A DNA stretch of 64,000 bases from Aeromicrobium yanjiei (lineage in GTDB: Bacteria; Actinomycetota; Actinomycetes; Propionibacteriales; Nocardioidaceae): assembly GCF_009649075.1 (NCBI RefSeq), contig NZ_CP045737.1, positions 3,534,001 through 3,598,000 of the forward strand, given 5' to 3'. Within the stretch, counting starts at the first letter, position 1. Each line of letters starts with the position of its first letter. A model generated the notes under the pieces. It had not been told where the DNA came from. It saw only the letters and a list, made by a program, of their open reading frames with translations, and made no database searches. Positions 61,103 through 64,000 of the stretch are shown here, piece by piece. Made by a program: the position numbers and the translations under genes.

Positions 61103-63587
61103 GGTCCTCGGGCCACGCGTGCTTGGGGTAGCGCCCGCGCAGCTCGGCACGGACCTGCCGGTAGGGCCCGGCCCAGAACGACCCCAGGTCGGCGGTGACC
61201 GCGGCCGGTCGGCGTGCCGGGGTCAGCAGGTGCAGCAGCAGCGGGACCCGCCCGCCCGCGAGCCGGGGCGTCTCGGTCCAGCCGAACGCCTCTTGCAGGC
61301 GGACCGAGACGAGGGGCTGCTCGGTGCCGGTCGGCCCGTACTCGACCCTGGCCGTCGAGCCCTTGGGCAGGGTCACCCGCTCGGGGGCCAGCTCGTCGAG
61401 ACGTCCCGCCTCGGGCCACGGCAGCAGCCTGCGCAGCGCGCCGAGGACGTCGAGGCGGGCGAGGTCGCGGCTGCCCCGCACCCGCGCCAGGGCAGGTCCG
61501 AGCCAGGCGTCGATGCCGGCCAGCAGCGCCTCGTCGCCGACGTCGGGCCACGGATCGCCCACGGCGTGGTGGAGGAAGGCCATCCTCCGGCGCAGGGCGA
61601 CGGCCGCGTCGCTCCAGGGCAGCAGGTCCAGGCCCTCGCGGGAGAGCCCGTCCGCGACCGCCGCGGCGACGGCGTCGGGCGGCGGATCGTTCAGGGGGGC
61701 GGCGGAGAGCTCGATCGCGCCGAGGCGGGTGACCCGGCGGGCCACGATCCGGCCGTTCGTCCACACCACCTCGTCGGCCTCGGTCCACGTCCCGGACGCC
61801 GCGTCAAGCGCGATGTCCTCGTCGATGGGCGCTGCCGAGCGGATCGTCGCGTCGCGCGCCCCGGGCCGGCGCTCGGCGTCGGCGATCGCGATCCACGGCA
61901 CCCCCGCGAGCGCCGGGTCGGCGGCGCGGAACGACGCCCCCGTTCCCGACACCATGAGGTACGCCGTGCCGCCCGGCCGGCGCCGTGCGATGCGGCCGGG
62001 GTGCGCGAGCGCCACGACGGTGCCGACCGCGAGGTCGTCGGTCAGCTCGGTACGGCGCGGGCGCTCCGGCAGCAGCGACTCCAGCCGCGCCACGGCGTCC
62101 GACCACGAACGAGCGGTCGGTCCTCCCCGGCGCATCATGCGCAGCGCCGCGACCAGGTCGCCGCCCGGAGCGCGGACGTCGTCGTCGAGCAGCGCGACGA
62201 CCTCTGCCGCCCGGTGCGCACCCACCGCCTCGGCGCCGTCGAGCAGCGCCCGGGCCAGACGGGGATCAGCCGGGATCTGCGCCATCGCCCGCCCCCGTGC
62301 CGTGATCGCGCCCGCGTCGTCGAGCGCGCCGAGCTCGACCAGCGTGTCCCGGGCCGTCTCGAGGGCGGCGGCAGGCGGCGGGTCGAGAAGAGCGAGACCG
62401 CTCGCGTCGACATCGCCCCACGCAGCCAGCTCGAGGCAGAAGCCGGTCAGGTCCGCCACCGCGATCTCCGGGGCCGGGTGGGGGTCCAGATGGGTGTGCT
62501 CGGCCCGCGACCAGCACCGGTAGACGGCACCGGGTGCCTCCCGCCCGGCTCGGCCGGCGCGCTGCTCGGCCGCCGACCGGCTGACCCGCACGGTCACGAG
62601 CGCGGGCAGCCCGCGGACCTGATCGGTGCGCGGCTCGCGCGACAGCCCGGCGTCGACCACCACGCGTACGCCCGGCACGGTCAGCGACGACTCGGCAACG
62701 GCGGTCGACACCACCACCCGCCGTCGCGGTCCACGGGTGAGTGCCAGGTCCTGCTCGGCGGGACGGAGTCGGCCGTGCAGGGCGACCACGTCGACGCCCG
62801 GGAGGCCGGACAGCCGTCGCATCACCCCGTCCACCTCGCCGACGCCCGGGACGAACACCAGCACGTCGCCGGTCTCGGCCGACACCGCCTCGCGGACCGT
62901 CGCCGCGACGTGGTCGAGGAAGCGCGGCGGCACCCCGCGCTCGTCGACCGGCAGCACGCCGGGCGGCGGGGCCGCCCAGTGCTGGGCCACCGGGTGCAAC
63001 GCACCGGGGACGTCGATGATCGGGGCCGGACCGGGATCGATCGTCGCCGCGGTGCGCTCGGCCTCGACGGTGGCCGACATCGCGACGAGCAGCAGGTCGT
63101 CCCGCACCGTGGCGCGGACGTCGACCAGGAAGGCGAGCGTCAGGTCGGCGTCGAGCTGCCGCTCGTGCACCTCGTCGAGGACGACCGCCGCGACCCCCGG
63201 CAGCTCGGGATCCCGCTGCAGCCGGCGCAGCAGCACCCCGGTCGTCACGAACTCGATGCGGGTGCCCGGGCCGACGGCCCGGTCACCGCGGACCGTGTGG
63301 CCCACCGTCTCACCGACCCGTTCGCCGAGCAGGCCCGCGAGTCGGCGCGCGGCCGCCCGTGCGGCGATCCGCCGCGGCTGCGTGACCACGACCCGGCCAC
63401 CGTCCCGGGCCAGCATCGCCGCCACCGCGGGCGGGACGAGCGTCGTCTTGCCGGTGCCCGGAGGCGCCTGCACCACAGCGACGCCCCTGGCATGCAGCGC
63501 CGCGGTCAGTGCTGGCAGCCCCGCCAGGACCGGGAGGTCGGGCGGGCTGTCCAGCAGCTGCCGGACCGGATCGGGACGTGCGCTCAG
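61092..63587 (-). CDS. hrpB: ATP-dependent RNA helicase HrpB
   Basis: 831 residues if translation starts at CTG 63587 ([11 protein letters not shown]). Walker A [10 protein letters not shown] (41-50), DEVH box (138-141), SAT motif MSATVEAER (near 168). The HrpB-specific C-terminal region follows, with [19 protein letters not shown] and [26 protein letters not shown] at the end, as in full-length HrpB. RNA helicase of unclear cellular role. No ATG or GTG fits in the expected place; the CTG overlaps the upstream aldo/keto reductase stop as CTGA. Longer in-frame starts run antisense and look spurious. Confidence 0.9.
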   Translation of the reverse strand: [831 protein letters not shown]

Positions 63588-64000
63588 AGCTCGGCCGAGA
63601 CCTTCCAGATGTCGACGCCCTCGGCATCGCCGGCGAACTGCTCGATCGCAGCGAGCTCCTCGTCGGTGAAGTCGGTCTGCCCGGCCGCCGCGAGGTTCTC
63701 GTCGAGCTGCTCGGTCGACGAGGCGCCGATCAGCGCGGACGTGACGCCGCCGGGACGCAGGATCCACGAGATCGCCATCTGCGCGAGGGACTGGCCGCGC
63801 TTCTTCGCGATGCCCGCGAGCCCCTGCAGTCGCTCGACGTTCTCCTTGGTCAGCACGCCCTCGTCGAGGCTGACGCGATCGACCGCGCGCTCGACCGGGT
63901 CGTCGCCCAGGTAGCGGTCGGTGAGCAACCCCTGGGCGAGCGGCGAGAAGCCGATCGCGCCGAGCCCGTGCTCATTCAGCACTGTGAGCAGTCCGCCCTC
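63584..64000 (-). CDS. Aldo/keto reductase, C-terminal part (5' end outside window)
   Basis: Only about the last 138 residues are present; the gene continues past base 64000. LGAIGFSPLAQGLLTDRYL (about 8-26 of the visible part), AISWILRPGGVTSALIGASSTEQLDENL (split) and the closing strand match the AKR14/YghZ-type NADPH-dependent reductases of aldehydes (L-glyceraldehyde-3-phosphate reductase group). The stop overlaps the presumed CTG start of hrpB. Cytosolic (beta/alpha)8 barrel. Confidence 0.9.
   Translation of the reverse strand, partial: EGGLLTVLNEHGLGAIGFSPLAQGLLTDRYLGDDPVERAVDRVSLDEGVLTKENVERLQGLAGIAKKRGQSLAQMAISWILRPGGVTSALIGASSTEQLDENLAAAGQTDFTDEELAAIEQFAGDAEGVDIWKVSAEL

Overview
High-GC actinobacterial chromosome segment of 64 kb. 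bS6, SSB, bS18 and bL9 form one block and dnaB lies nearby. The SCO4848-type and DUF1206 membrane proteins, a LppX-type lipoprotein, many GTG starts and many probable leaderless promoters all point to Actinomycetota. A Propionibacteriales genus such as Aeromicrobium or Nocardioides is my guess, from overall gene flavour only. No tRNA, rRNA, CRISPR array, prophage or transposase was found. Coding density is very high, with many 4-nt ATGA or GTGA overlaps.

Layout. 0-4 kb: DrrAB-like ABC exporter (cut by the window edge), a fasciclin lipoprotein and a membrane-tethered molybdopterin oxidoreductase. 4-13.5 kb: single housekeeping or hypothetical genes (Rossmann protein, nitroreductase, enoyl-CoA hydratase, two SDR-type proteins, OsmC, DUF2470, DUF1206, amino acid permease, GNAT). 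13.4-16.3 kb: TetR / cytochrome P450 / SDR locus with a TetR-type operator. 16.3-19.9 kb: LON-domain protein behind an iron-siderophore importer with a DtxR/IdeR-like box. 20-27.5 kb: fatty-acid or sterol-type beta-oxidation (thiolase, trifunctional FadB-like protein, MerR regulator, acyl-CoA dehydrogenase, alpha-methylacyl-CoA racemase, hydrolase); two of its promoters share one operator. 27.5-33.8 kb: flavin monooxygenase, FMN alpha-hydroxy acid oxidase, polar amino acid ABC importer, LppX-like lipoprotein. 33.9-41.4 kb: PadR, SCO4848, SnoaL, 2,4-dienoyl-CoA reductase, DUF1697, sirtuin, serA, thioesterase. 41.4-44.8 kb: copper operon DUF305-csoR-copZ-copA with a CsoR box inside its promoter. 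44.8-51.97 kb: epimerase, ABC exporter, DUF3558-like lipoprotein, signal-less metal-receptor protein plus DedA, and an unknown exported protein. 52-59.2 kb: dnaB, a DnaA-box-rich intergenic region, MATE, hydrolase, orphan SBP, and the rpsF-ssb-rpsR-rplI operon. 59.3-60.55 kb: a frame-broken endonuclease-like gene between two inverted copies of an 84-bp element. 60.5-64 kb: MOSC protein, HrpB helicase, aldo/keto reductase (cut by the edge).

Genes that work together. The thiolase, FadB-like, AMACR, ACAD, MerR and FadH-like genes suggest degradation of branched or steroid-like acyl chains. The copper block senses Cu through CsoR, buffers it with CopZ and exports it with CopA. The iron importer has no binding-protein gene nearby. 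The most unusual material is non-coding: three different types of palindromic element, the DnaA-box cluster beside dnaB, and a recurrent TAnnnT-N6-start signature predicting about twenty leaderless mRNAs.
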